Shown piece by piece: positions 25,382-33,223 of a stretch of DNA of 35,958 nucleotides. Under the pieces are notes generated by a model. That model was given only the letters and a program-made list of their open reading frames with translations, made no database searches and was not told the DNA's origin. The stretch lies in NCBI RefSeq assembly GCF_003003235.1, contig NZ_PVUE01000003.1, positions 245,150-281,107 of the forward strand, given 5' to 3'. Source of the stretch: Antricoccus suffuscus (GTDB lineage Bacteria; Actinomycetota; Actinomycetes; Mycobacteriales; Antricoccaceae). Each line of letters begins with the position of its first letter. The first letter of the stretch is position 1. A program made the translations under genes and the position numbers.

Positions 25382-26758
25382 CTAGCTAACTAGGCGGGCG
25401 GCGAGTAGCGCAGAGTGCAGATCGCGGGCCTCGGTGACCTGGATACCGGCCGCCTTGAGCTGGCGAGCCTTGAGTCCGGAGTCTGGCGGCACGATCGCTT
25501 TGCGAAAGCCCATCCGCCTTGCCTCGGCAATGCGTCGCGACAGTCCGCGTACCCGGCGCAGGTCGCCCGCCAGCCCGACTTCGCCGATCGCGACCAGGTC
25601 GACGGGGAGCGCGATGTCGAGCTCGGCCGATGCGATTGCCAGCGCGAGGGAGAGGTCCGCCGCAGGCTCGGTGATTTTTACTCCGCCGACCGTCGCGCAG
25701 AACACGTCCTTGGTGGCGAGGCTGAGCGTTGCGTGCTTGCTGAGGACCGCGAGCACCATCGCGACCCGTGCCGAGTCCAGCCCGCTCACCGCTCGTCGTG
25801 GCGTCGCCAGCGGCGAGGGCGTGACCAGAGACTGCACTTCGGCCGGGATTGGTCGGCGTCCCTCGACGGTGATGGTGATGCAGGTGCCGGGCACGGCGTT
25901 TTCGCGTTTGGTCAGAAATAGTCCCGAGGGGTCCGGCAGTCCGACGATGCCGTCGTCGACCATCTCGAAACAGCCGACCTCATCGGCCGGGCCGTATCGG
26001 TTTTTGACCGCTCGAATCAGCCGGAGAGTTGAGTGCTGCTCGCCCTCGAAATGCAGTACGACGTCGACGAGGTGCTCAAGCAGCCGTGGACCGGCGATCT
26101 GCCCGTCCTTGGTTACGTGCCCGACGATGATAGTGGCGATCCCGCGTTCTTTGGCCAGCGCGATCAGACCGGCTGCGACGGCGCGGATCTGAGTCATCCC
26201 GCCTGCCGTGCCCTCTGCCGCCGGCGAGGCGATCGTTTGGATCGAGTCAACGACCAGCAGCCCGGGTTTGACCGCATCGACATGACCGATCAACGCCGCG
26301 AGATCAGTCTCCGCGGCGAGGTAGAGGTCGGCGGCGAGGTTGCCGGTACGTTCGGCCCGCAGCCTAACCTGCGCCGCGGACTCCTCGCCGGTGACCACGA
26401 GCGCAGGGCTGCCGCGGTCGGCGTACTTGCTGGCCACATCCAGCAACAGGGTCGACTTGCCGACGCCGGGTTCACCGGCGACGAGTACGACCGAGCCCGG
26501 CACCAGACCGCCGCCGAGGACCCGGTCGAGCTCGTCGACGCCGGTAGGGCGGGCGCGTGCGGCGAGTATGTCGACCTCGCCGATCCGTTGAGCCGGCGCC
26601 GTGACCGCGCCGGCCGAGACAGAACGCAGCGCGACCGCGCCACCGCCGGACTCCTCGATCGTGCCCCAGGCCTGGCACTCCGGGCACCGGCCGAACCACT
26701 TGGCCGTGAGGTTGCCGCAGTCGGAGCACTTGAAGCTTGCCCGGGTTTTTGCACTCAT
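25382..26758 (-). CDS. radA: DNA repair protein RadA
   Basis: RecA-like branch-migration helicase, about 458 residues. Zinc finger CSDCG-x8-CPEC at the N-terminus, Walker A GEPGVGKST, the RadA-specific KNRYG motif, and a C-terminal Lon-like domain. ATG 26758 is preferred; GTG 26764 adds two residues. Upstream lies the lpqE-like gene and downstream disA, all on the minus strand. Confidence 0.95.
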   Translation of the reverse strand: MSAKTRASFKCSDCGNLTAKWFGRCPECQAWGTIEESGGGAVALRSVSAGAVTAPAQRIGEVDILAARARPTGVDELDRVLGGGLVPGSVVLVAGEPGVGKSTLLLDVASKYADRGSPALVVTGEESAAQVRLRAERTGNLAADLYLAAETDLAALIGHVDAVKPGLLVVDSIQTIASPAAEGTAGGMTQIRAVAAGLIALAKERGIATIIVGHVTKDGQIAGPRLLEHLVDVVLHFEGEQHSTLRLIRAVKNRYGPADEVGCFEMVDDGIVGLPDPSGLFLTKRENAVPGTCITITVEGRRPIPAEVQSLVTPSPLATPRRAVSGLDSARVAMVLAVLSKHATLSLATKDVFCATVGGVKITEPAADLSLALAIASAELDIALPVDLVAIGEVGLAGDLRRVRGLSRRIAEARRMGFRKAIVPPDSGLKARQLKAAGIQVTEARDLHSALLAARLVS

Positions 26759-26787
26759 AGCCACATCATTGCTGATCGGGCAGACAA

Positions 26788-26822
26788 AAACGCTGCGTCC
26801 ACATGCGGTGGAGGCAGCGTTT
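26788..26822 (-). terminator. Terminator of the lpqE-like gene
   Basis: On the minus strand AAACGCTGC (26814-26822) pairs with GCAGCGTTT (26788-26796), with a further TCCAC/GTGGA inner stem after one mismatch, and the arm continues into TTTTTGT. It separates the lipoprotein gene from radA. Confidence 0.75.
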
Positions 26823-26849
26823 CTGTGATTGCTAGCTGAAGGCAGTCGA

Positions 26850-27479
26850 TTAGTCGACCTCGCCCTGGTTCTCCTTGGGGTGCAGGTCGATCTTGTCGCT
26901 GTTGACCTTCGGCGCCTCAGTGATCGGCACGCCGATCGGCATGCTCATTTTGAGGTCGCCAGCGTCCTTGAAGGTGAGTACGACCTTGATGTACTGCGCG
27001 GGGTAGAACTTGCCCGCGGCATCCGCGGTAATCGTGTTGTCCTCGCCTATTGAGGTAATGCCCTGCTCGGCGATCGTGATCGTGGAAGCGAGTCCCGCGC
27101 CGGTGGACTCCGCGTTGCGCGGAGCGCTCGATGCGCTGGGACCCTCGAGCTTGGCGTCGACGCCGTCGATGGTCGCCGCGGTCAGTTGGTCCTCGGCCCC
27201 GTCATTGGCGATCTGCATTTCGAGGTACATCGTCGAGCCCTTGCTGAAGTAGTGACCCGACGTGGGCGGGCTAACTTCGGCAGCGCGGACATGCAGGTTG
27301 CCCAGATCAGCGGTCGTCCCGGGCACTTCGGAACGCTGGTCGGCGGTCTGAGTGATCTGGCCGGCGCTACAGCCGGCGAGCATCATCGTTGCGGCTATCG
27401 GCAGCGCCACGGCGGCGAATGCCTTTCGGCGTGGCCGGCGTGCTGGCGTGCTCGTCTTTACAGAAGCCGTCTGGCTCAC
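26850..27479 (-). CDS. LpqE-like lipoprotein
   Basis: A 209-residue exported lipoprotein: basic N-terminus, hydrophobic segment, lipobox LAGC at about C37, then a beta-rich extracytoplasmic domain (VRAAEVSPPTSGHYFSKGSTMYLEMQIAN). Position next to radA, disA and divergent carD is the same as that of mycobacterial lpqE, whose function is not defined; sequence and synteny support the assignment. GTG 27479 has AGGAGG 6 nt upstream. Confidence 0.82.
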   Translation of the reverse strand: MSQTASVKTSTPARRPRRKAFAAVALPIAATMMLAGCSAGQITQTADQRSEVPGTTADLGNLHVRAAEVSPPTSGHYFSKGSTMYLEMQIANDGAEDQLTAATIDGVDAKLEGPSASSAPRNAESTGAGLASTITIAEQGITSIGEDNTITADAAGKFYPAQYIKVVLTFKDAGDLKMSMPIGVPITEAPKVNSDKIDLHPKENQGEVD

Positions 27480-27792
27480 GATCTTCCTCCTGCGTTCTCG
27501 CGCGTCGGGTTACCCCGACGTACCTGCGTTACAGACTAGTGCGCCGGTTGTGCAGGCTCGTCGGCGCCTCGCCGTTGCGGTAGGACGCCGCTTGTTAGGG
27601 CCGCGAATTTCATTACTTAGGCGAGGTAACAGTTTCGTCGATTCCGCACCTTAATGCACGTGAGCCAATGATTGTCAAACTGGCAACTTACGTAAAAACA
27701 TGCTTTGACCTGCATCTTCGTATTCCCGGGCGATTTCAGTAAGCCCGATAAGCGTGTTAGAATTGACATAACCCGTAAGGAGAAAACACCAC
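27480..27792. other. Divergent promoter region between lpqE-like gene and carD
   Basis: No ORF of its own. Near the lipoprotein start is a perfect inverted repeat CGTCGGG-TTAC-CCCGACG (27503-27520), which could be a leader hairpin or operator. The carD half is AT-richer and has the likely promoter at 27735-27763 plus further TTGTCA/TTTGAC stretches (about 27674-27707) that may be extra start sites. Confidence 0.45.
27735..27763 (+). promoter_or_regulatory. Putative carD promoter
   Basis: TAGAAT (27758-27763), preceded by TG one base earlier (extended -10), with TTCAGT 17 nt upstream as a partial -35. The transcript would carry the AAGGAG ribosome-binding site about 9 nt before the carD ATG. 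Confidence 0.55.
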
Positions 27793-28275
27793 ATGGATTT
27801 CAATATCGGCGAGACCGTCGTGTACCCCCATCACGGCGCGGCGCTCATTGAGGCGATCGAACAACGCACGATCAAGGGTGAAGAGAAAACCTATCTGGTT
27901 CTAAAAGTTGCGCAAGGTGACCTAACGGTCCGGGTGCCTGCGGACAACGCTGAAATTGTCGGCGTACGCGACGTTGTCGGGCAAGAGGGCCTCGACAAGG
28001 TCTTTGAAGTTCTGCGCGCGCCGCACACCGAAGAGCCGACCAACTGGTCGCGCCGATACAAAGCAAATGTGGAGAAACTCGCCTCGGGCGACGTCAACAA
28101 GGTCGCCGAGGTCGTCCGTGACCTGTGGCGTCGCGACAAGGAGCGCGGCCTCTCCGCTGGCGAGAAGCGGATGCTGTCCAAGGCCCGTCAGATTCTGGTC
28201 TCCGAGCTTGCGTTGGCTGAGGGAACCAATGAGGATAAGGCCGAGACACTTCTCGACGAAGTTCTCGCTTCCTAA
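27793..28275 (+). CDS. carD: CarD family RNA polymerase regulator
   Basis: Binds the RNA polymerase beta subunit and stabilises open complexes at rRNA and many other promoters. 160 residues: N-terminal Tudor-like interaction domain ([20 protein letters not shown]) and C-terminal helical DNA-binding domain with the conserved tryptophan in NWSRRYKAN and [19 protein letters not shown]. Essential in mycobacteria. Followed by an intrinsic terminator inside the next ORF. Confidence 0.97.
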   Translation: MDFNIGETVVYPHHGAALIEAIEQRTIKGEEKTYLVLKVAQGDLTVRVPADNAEIVGVRDVVGQEGLDKVFEVLRAPHTEEPTNWSRRYKANVEKLASGDVNKVAEVVRDLWRRDKERGLSAGEKRMLSKARQILVSELALAEGTNEDKAETLLDEVLAS

Positions 28276-28289
28276 GTTCGGCCGCGCTG

Positions 28290-28691
28290 ATGCACTGGCA
28301 TGACCTGCGCCTAATCGTGCTAGCCGATGACCTCGGTGCCACATCGATCGCCCGTCCGCTTCATGCGGCGGGCGATCTTTTGTCTCTGGCCGACGACGCG
28401 ATCGTGGCCGTCGTGCCGGCCGGCACCGATCCGCCGCACGTCGATAATTCGGACCCATCAGTGGTCTTTGTGTCGATGTCTCCGATGACCGAGACGGTCA
28501 AAGAGGTACGCGGTGCGCAGATCCTGCACACGATCGACCGCGAGACGCTTTATGTCGCGTCGTTCCCGATCGTCACCTCCGGCGTGGTGCTGTCCGCTGC
28601 GGCCGGCTCGAGCCCGGCGCCGGACCAGCTGATAGAGATCCTTATTTCTGGTCGATGGCCAGTGCGTTCGCTCGCGCAAGATCGTCCTTGA
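28290..28691 (+). CDS. Short IspD-like ORF at the usual ispD position
   Basis: 133 residues starting 14 nt after carD. The middle reads PMTETVKEVRGAQILHTIDRETL, close in pattern to the P-x-x-DT-(I/V)K-x-V...R-x-x-L-x-A-x-Q-T-P segment of actinobacterial IspD, but the N-terminal CTP-binding loop, the HDAARP motif and QTPQ are missing. Third-codon GC is high, so it may still be translated. The carD terminator lies within its 5' part, and its last 50 nt overlap the true ispD on the other strand. It may be a decayed ispD, a diverged paralogue, or a chance ORF. Confidence 0.45.
   Translation: MHWHDLRLIVLADDLGATSIARPLHAAGDLLSLADDAIVAVVPAGTDPPHVDNSDPSVVFVSMSPMTETVKEVRGAQILHTIDRETLYVASFPIVTSGVVLSAAAGSSPAPDQLIEILISGRWPVRSLAQDRP
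28345..28381 (+). terminator. Intrinsic terminator downstream of carD
   Basis: GATCGCCCG (28345-28353) pairs with CGGGCGATC (28368-28376), extended by CCGC/GCGG past one bulged T, with loop TTCAT and a run of five T (28377-28381). A classical GC stem with U-run. Confidence 0.85.
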
Positions 28692-29358
28692 ACGTCACCT
28701 TGAGATTGCGGTCGTCCCCAAGTACGCCGACGATTTTCTCATCGTCACCGCAGACGCGTTCGACGTACGACGATGTGTCGGTGCCGACAAATCCTTCGCG
28801 CCGCGCCTCGTCATAGGCACGCAGCAGCAACCGCGCGTCGAAGGCCTGCGGTGTCTGTGCCCTGACCAGGCTCAGATGTCCGAGTGTGCGTACGTCGTCG
28901 TCGGCAAGCTGGATGAGCGGCGGTGACGCCAGGACTGGGATCGCCCCCACGATGCCGTTCTTGCCGCCAACGGCGTGAATAACCCGGTTGATCAGGTGAT
29001 GGTCGACCAACGGGCGAGCGCCGTCGTGGATCGCAACGAGACCGATGGTGCCGGACTCTATCCGCGTACGTAGGTGTTCGAGCGCGGCGCGTTCGGAGTC
29101 CGGCCGCTCGGCGCCGCCCTCGATGACGGCTATCGACTCATCGACCTTCTGCGCCACAAGCCTCAGGTCGGCCAGATCGTCGCGGTTGCCGATCACTACG
29201 ACCTCGTCAATGTCCGGATGTCCGGCGAACGCCTCGATGGCCCAGGCGATGATCGGCCGCCCGTGAAGGTCGTGCAGCACTTTATTGCGTTGGGCGCCCA
29301 TCCGCCGTCCGCGACCGCCGGCCAACACGATTGCCACACGATGTCGAATAGTCTCCAC
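28642..29358 (-). CDS. ispD: 2-C-methyl-D-erythritol 4-phosphate cytidylyltransferase
   Basis: Third step of the MEP isoprenoid pathway, making CDP-methylerythritol from CTP. About 238 residues. Seen: GGRGRRMGAQRNK (CTP loop with conserved Arg and Lys), IHDGARP, RAQTPQAF, GTDTSSYVER and NLKVTFKDDL with the substrate-binding lysine. GTG 29358 begins the conserved strand; TAGTGT 7 nt upstream on the minus strand suggests a leaderless transcript. It is inverted relative to ispF and carD, unlike the common collinear order. A related TarI-type activity is less likely given ispF next door. Confidence 0.88.
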   Translation of the reverse strand: METIRHRVAIVLAGGRGRRMGAQRNKVLHDLHGRPIIAWAIEAFAGHPDIDEVVVIGNRDDLADLRLVAQKVDESIAVIEGGAERPDSERAALEHLRTRIESGTIGLVAIHDGARPLVDHHLINRVIHAVGGKNGIVGAIPVLASPPLIQLADDDVRTLGHLSLVRAQTPQAFDARLLLRAYDEARREGFVGTDTSSYVERVCGDDEKIVGVLGDDRNLKVTFKDDLARANALAIDQK

Positions 29359-29437
29359 GATCCAGACACTAACCGGTGTCGACGTCGTGGTGGCGAACCC
29401 TTCTGCGCCGTAGCCGGCGTTGTGTAAAGGTTGGGGC

Positions 29438-29914
29438 ATGAGTATTCCGCGGATCGGCACTGGCACCGACGTACATCCGGTGGAGAAGGGCCGTCCCTGT
29501 CACCTCGCCGGCCTGCAGTGGGACGACGTCGACGGCTGTGCGGGTCATTCGGACGGCGATGTGGCGGCGCATGCACTTTGCGATGCGCTGCTGAGTGCCG
29601 CCGGGCTCGGCGACGTAGGTGCGGTGTTCGGTGTCGATGACCCTCGTTGGGAAGGCGTCAGCGGTCGCGAGATGCTCGTCGAGGTCGTTCGTCTGCTCGC
29701 CGAGAATGGCTACGTCGTAGGCAATGCCGCCGTGCAAGTGATCGGCAACCGGCCCAAGATTGGACCGCGGCGCGAGGAAGCGCAGCAGGCACTTGGTGAC
29801 GCGGTGGGAGCGCCGGTCGCGGTGTCCGGCACCACCACAGACGGACTTGGCCTGACCGGTAGGGGACAAGGAATCGCGGCCACCGCCGTCGCGTTGATCA
29901 TCGCCGCGTCGTAA
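29438..29914 (+). CDS. ispF: 2-C-methyl-D-erythritol 2,4-cyclodiphosphate synthase
   Basis: Fifth step of the MEP pathway. 158 residues, normal length: [10 protein letters not shown] carries the metal ligands of the DxH motif, [26 protein letters not shown] is the second signature with the conserved His, and [15 protein letters not shown] closes the active site. ATG 29438 is chosen over an earlier GTG-region start because AAGG lies 7 nt upstream and the family begins MxxRIGxGxDVH. Confidence 0.96.
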   Translation: MSIPRIGTGTDVHPVEKGRPCHLAGLQWDDVDGCAGHSDGDVAAHALCDALLSAAGLGDVGAVFGVDDPRWEGVSGREMLVEVVRLLAENGYVVGNAAVQVIGNRPKIGPRREEAQQALGDAVGAPVAVSGTTTDGLGLTGRGQGIAATAVALIIAAS

Positions 29915-29971
29915 CGCTCGGCGGGCCGGCGAAGTTTGCGAGTGCGCCGCTCCTATGCCGCTCGCTCCTCC

Positions 29972-29977
29972 TATACA
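29972..29977 (+). promoter_or_regulatory. Putative -10 of the enoyl-CoA hydratase gene
   Basis: TATACA, 64 nt before the ATG at 30041, in the 126-nt gap after ispF. No good -35 is visible. AGAGGAG lies 6 nt before the start. Confidence 0.35.
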
Positions 29978-30040
29978 GTCGGAGAAAGTTGCTTGATCCG
30001 GTGAAATCTCACCCGCGATCCGTCATAAGAGGAGTGTCGA

Positions 30041-30805
30041 ATGTCAGAGTCCGTGTTGGTGGAAGTTACAGATGGCGTCGGTGTCATCACGCTCAACCGT
30101 CCCGAAGCGAAGAACGCGCTCAACCTCGATGTGGCCACCAGGGTCGCCGAAGCCGTCGACAAGTTTGAGGCGGACGACGCCGTCATCGCGATCATCATCA
30201 CCGGCGCCGGCAACACGTTCTGCGCCGGAATGGACCTCAAGGCATTCACCCGTGGCGAACGTCCGTCGATTGAGGGCCGCGGCCTGGCCGGGATCACCGA
30301 GGCGCCCCCGCAGAAGCCGCTGATCGCCGCTGTCGAGGGCTACGCGCTCGCCGGTGGCTGCGAGCTTGCGCTCGCCGCGGATATCATCGTGGCGGCCAAG
30401 ACAGCCTTCTTCGGGATCCCCGAGGTCACCCGCGGGCTCGTCGCCGCTGCGGGCGGCGTGCTGCGCCTGGCCAAGACCATGCCGTACGGCGCGGCCATGG
30501 AGCTCGCGCTCACGGGCGACCGGATCCCTGCTGAGCGCGCTCAGCAGCTCGGCATCGTCACCCGCCTGACCGAGGACGGCAAGGCGCTCGACGGTGCACT
30601 GGAGCTCGCGAAGCGAATCGCGCAGAACGCGCCGATGTCGGTCAAGGTCAGCAAGCAGCTCGTCGCCCGGTCGATCAACTGGACCGACAAGGAGCTGATC
30701 GAGTGGCAGAAGGGCGTGCTTGGCCCGGTCATGACCAGCGAGGACGCCATCGAAGGCGCGACCGCGTTTGCCGAGAAGCGTGCGCCTGTCTGGAAGGGCC
30801 GCTAA
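30041..30805 (+). CDS. Enoyl-CoA hydratase/isomerase (crotonase) family protein
   Basis: 254 residues. Oxyanion-hole segments CAGMDLKAF and GYALAGGCELALAADIIVA are present. The catalytic glutamate position of hydratases is occupied by E in GIPEVTRGLVAAAGG, the second catalytic glutamate site having A/G, as in many actinobacterial crotonases, so the exact reaction is uncertain. AGAGGAG lies 6 nt before the ATG. Transcribed alone. Confidence 0.9.
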   Translation: MSESVLVEVTDGVGVITLNRPEAKNALNLDVATRVAEAVDKFEADDAVIAIIITGAGNTFCAGMDLKAFTRGERPSIEGRGLAGITEAPPQKPLIAAVEGYALAGGCELALAADIIVAAKTAFFGIPEVTRGLVAAAGGVLRLAKTMPYGAAMELALTGDRIPAERAQQLGIVTRLTEDGKALDGALELAKRIAQNAPMSVKVSKQLVARSINWTDKELIEWQKGVLGPVMTSEDAIEGATAFAEKRAPVWKGR

Positions 30806-30816
30806 CCCTCACGTCC

Positions 30817-30900
30817 CGCGATCCGTCGCGTATGTCTCGCGATCCGTCGCGTATGTCCGGCGATCCGTCACGTATGTCTCGCGATCCGTCGATCCGTCAC
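30817..30900 (+). repeat. 21-bp tandem repeat array
   Basis: Three complete 21-bp units of CGCGATCCGTCGCGTATGTC plus one base (30817-30837, 30838-30858, 30859-30879) with few changes and a partial fourth unit to 30900. Starts 12 nt after the enoyl-CoA hydratase stop. Period 21 keeps frame, but no gene with this repeat is evident. Confidence 0.9.
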
Positions 30901-30940
30901 CCCGTGATGCGAGCGGTGGATACGTCGAACCGCATGTCTG

Positions 30941-30989
30941 AAAGCCGAAGCCCGACGGACGGACAAAAGCCGAAGCCCGGCGGAAGGAC
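30941..30989 (+). repeat. 24-bp direct repeat pair
   Basis: Copies at 30941-30964 and 30966-30989 match at 22 of 24 positions. The second copy is the left arm of the strong hairpin that follows; the first copy no longer has a matching right arm. Confidence 0.8.
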
Positions 30990-31011
30990 ATTGTCCTTCC
31001 GCCGGGCTTCG
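30971..31011. terminator. Strong hairpin between convergent genes
   Basis: A 20-base arm (30971-30990, beginning CGAAGCCCGG) is perfectly complementary to 30992-31011, separated by one base. It lies between the enoyl-CoA hydratase (+) and P450 (-) genes and probably terminates in both directions, although a U-run is lacking. Confidence 0.75.
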
Positions 31012-31026
31012 ACGTGAGAATTGCTT

Positions 31027-32265
31027 CTAGAGAATGCGGACCGGCAGCTGACGCGGGCCGCGGATCTGGCCGACACTCCATTCGACGGTGTCTGCGTCGA
31101 CGAGCTCGAAGTCGTTGAACCGGGCGAGGAACTCCTCGACCGCGATCCGTAGCTCAAGACGGGCCAGGTTGGACCCCAGGCAGCGATGGATGCCGAGCCC
31201 GAACGCCGAGTGCCTGTTGACTTCGCGGTCGATGATGACCTCGTCGGCGCGGTCGAACGCCTTGGGGTCACGGTTGGCGGCCGGGAAGGGCAGCAGCACC
31301 CACTCGTCGGTTTTCATCGGGCAGCCGTTGAACTCGTGGTCCTTGGCGACCAGCCGGGCCATCGTGACCGGTGCATAGGCCCGCAGCAACTCCTCGATCG
31401 CGAACGGCACGACGTCAGGGTCGTTGATCATCCGCTTGCGATCGTCCGGGTTTTGGGCGAGATGCCAGAGCGACGATCCGATTGCGCTCCACGTGGTGTC
31501 GATGCCGGCGATCAGCAGCAGCACCACCGATCCGCGTACGTGCTCATGGCTCAGCGGCTGACCGTTGAGCTCGGCATTGAGGAGGTAGCTGATCATGTCG
31601 TCGCGCGGGTTGGCGCGATGATCCTCGATCTGGATGTCGAGGTAGTCCTGAAGCCGTTCGGTGGCGCCGCGGCGTTCTTCTTCGGTGCCGCCGATTCCTT
31701 CAATCGAGTCGTGCACGAACTTGCGGAACAAGTCATCGTCGTTCGGCGGCAGTCCGAGCATGCGTGCGATAACCGTCACGGGAATGAACTGCGCGTACTG
31801 TTTCGCGGCATCAATGATCGTCGTACCCGGCTCGATTTCGCCCATGGCGTCAAGACGTTGCCGGCACAGCTTGCGTACTTCGTCTTCCCATCCGGCCATG
31901 GCTTGCGGCCGGAACAGCGGCAGCAGTAGCCGGCGGGCCAACTTGTGGAACGGCGGATCACTGGTGATTGGTGGGGCGCCGCCGATCCCGGGTGGGTCAT
32001 CGGCGCGAAGCGGGCTCACGATGACCTGGCGGCTGGTGTAGTTTTCGGTGTCGTAGGCGATGTCTCGGACTGCCTGATGGTCGACCGGCAGCCAGACGCC
32101 GCCGTAGCGCTCGGTGTGCGCGACCGGGCATTTCTCGCGCATGTCCTCCCAGATTTCATGGACATCGCGGTTGTAGTCGGGGTTGGCATGATCGAAGTCT
32201 GAGTGCCAGTCCGTGACCGGATCCACGGATATCTCAGACTGATAGGACTGCGGTTGAGCGGTCAT
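31027..32265 (-). CDS. Cytochrome P450
   Basis: Haem mono-oxygenase of 412 residues. I-helix LLIAGIDTT (about 250-258) with the acid-alcohol pair, ExxR in EELLR (292-295), and haem-binding FGLGIHRCLG with the thiolate ligand C362. Soluble bacterial class I type. Its start overlaps the ferredoxin stop by 4 nt (ATGA), so the two are co-translated and the ferredoxin is the likely electron donor; no reductase gene is in the window. Substrate cannot be deduced. Confidence 0.95.
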   Translation of the reverse strand: MTAQPQSYQSEISVDPVTDWHSDFDHANPDYNRDVHEIWEDMREKCPVAHTERYGGVWLPVDHQAVRDIAYDTENYTSRQVIVSPLRADDPPGIGGAPPITSDPPFHKLARRLLLPLFRPQAMAGWEDEVRKLCRQRLDAMGEIEPGTTIIDAAKQYAQFIPVTVIARMLGLPPNDDDLFRKFVHDSIEGIGGTEEERRGATERLQDYLDIQIEDHRANPRDDMISYLLNAELNGQPLSHEHVRGSVVLLLIAGIDTTWSAIGSSLWHLAQNPDDRKRMINDPDVVPFAIEELLRAYAPVTMARLVAKDHEFNGCPMKTDEWVLLPFPAANRDPKAFDRADEVIIDREVNRHSAFGLGIHRCLGSNLARLELRIAVEEFLARFNDFELVDADTVEWSVGQIRGPRQLPVRIL

Positions 32266-32459
32266 TCGTCTTCCTCGATCGATATCGCGAATTCAGGACA
32301 GTTGGCGACGGCCAACCGTGCCTTGTCCTGTAACTCTGGTGGGACGTTGTCGACGCGGGCCGTTGACTGGCCGAAATCGTCAATCTCAAATAGCTCAGGG
32401 GCCAGCGCGTAACAGCGGTTGTGGCCTTGGCACAGGTCTGGGTCAACACTCACTCTCAT
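32262..32459 (-). CDS. Ferredoxin, [3Fe-4S] type, P450 partner
   Basis: 65 residues. Cysteines C10, C16 and C54 with His13 in CQGHNRC (C-x2-H-x2-C...CP), the pattern of P450-associated ferredoxins that carry a three-iron cluster because the fourth cysteine is replaced. ATG 32459 is preceded at 6 nt by TACTGT (32466-32471, minus), suggesting a leaderless transcript. First gene of a two-gene unit with the P450. Confidence 0.9.
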   Translation of the reverse strand: MRVSVDPDLCQGHNRCYALAPELFEIDDFGQSTARVDNVPPELQDKARLAVANCPEFAISIEEDE

Positions 32460-32551
32460 TAACGGACAGTAACCCCTGTGCCCGACAACACACAAGAGCT
32501 TTTGGTCAATCGACCGATAAGTAGCGGAATTGGAGTCTGCCGTAAGTGATT
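32460..32551 (-). promoter_or_regulatory. Ferredoxin-P450 promoter region
   Basis: Contains the minus-strand -10 TACTGT (32466-32471), with TTGTGT 16 nt further upstream as a possible -35. A palindrome-like GGTCAATCGACC (32504-32515) upstream of these could be a regulator site. No ORF. Confidence 0.4.
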
Positions 32552-33223
32552 TCAGGCCTCGCGCATCAATCCAGACTCGTACGCCGTGATCACAATTTGC
32601 ACCCGGTCGCGCAGGTCGAGTTTGCGCAAGATGCTGCGCACGTGTGTCTTAACGGTGGTTTCGGACAAAAACAGTGCGCCGGCGATTTCCTGGTTGGACT
32701 GCCCGGTCGCGATCGCCCGGAACACGTCGGTCTCGCGCTCCGTGAGCGCGGCGAGCACGTCGTCTCGCCGGGTCGACTCGGCGTCGGCGGCGACCAGCCG
32801 GTCGAGCAACCGCTTCGTAGTCGACGGCGCGATCACCGCGTCGCCGCTGTGGACGTGGCGTATTGCCTCGACGATGTCCTCTCCGCGGGACTCTTTTAGC
32901 AAGAACCCGCTGGCACCGGCCTTCAGCGCGGCGAGCGCGTTCTTGTCGATGTCGAAAGTCGTGAGTACGAGGACCTTGGGCGGCGTCGGCAGTGCTTGCA
33001 GGTGCGCGGTTGCCGTGACCCCGTCCATCCGAGGCATGCGCACGTCCATGACGACGACGTCGACGCGAGTCGCGCGGAGCTTCTCCAACGCCTGCTGCCC
33101 GTCGGCTGCCTCGACGGCCACGTGCATGTCGTCCTGGGAGTCGATGATCATCTTGACGCCGGTGCGGATGAGCTCCTGGTCGTCGACGATGGCGACCCTA
33201 ATCGGTACGGCGTTGTCACTCAT
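32552..33223 (-). CDS. NarL/FixJ-family response regulator
   Basis: 223 residues. Receiver domain with acidic pair in AIVDDQ, phospho-acceptor D60 in [13 protein letters not shown], conserved T in VLTTFD and K in GFLLKES. LuxR-type helix-turn-helix at the C-terminus ([22 protein letters not shown]...[13 protein letters not shown]). ATG 33223 has GGGAG 5 nt upstream and overlaps the kinase stop (ATGA). Confidence 0.95.
   Translation of the reverse strand: MSDNAVPIRVAIVDDQELIRTGVKMIIDSQDDMHVAVEAADGQQALEKLRATRVDVVVMDVRMPRMDGVTATAHLQALPTPPKVLVLTTFDIDKNALAALKAGASGFLLKESRGEDIVEAIRHVHSGDAVIAPSTTKRLLDRLVAADAESTRRDDVLAALTERETDVFRAIATGQSNQEIAGALFLSETTVKTHVRSILRKLDLRDRVQIVITAYESGLMREA

Noticed and set aside
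30817-30900. Tandem repeats considered as a CRISPR array.
   Set aside because: Units are contiguous without spacers, and no cas gene is present.
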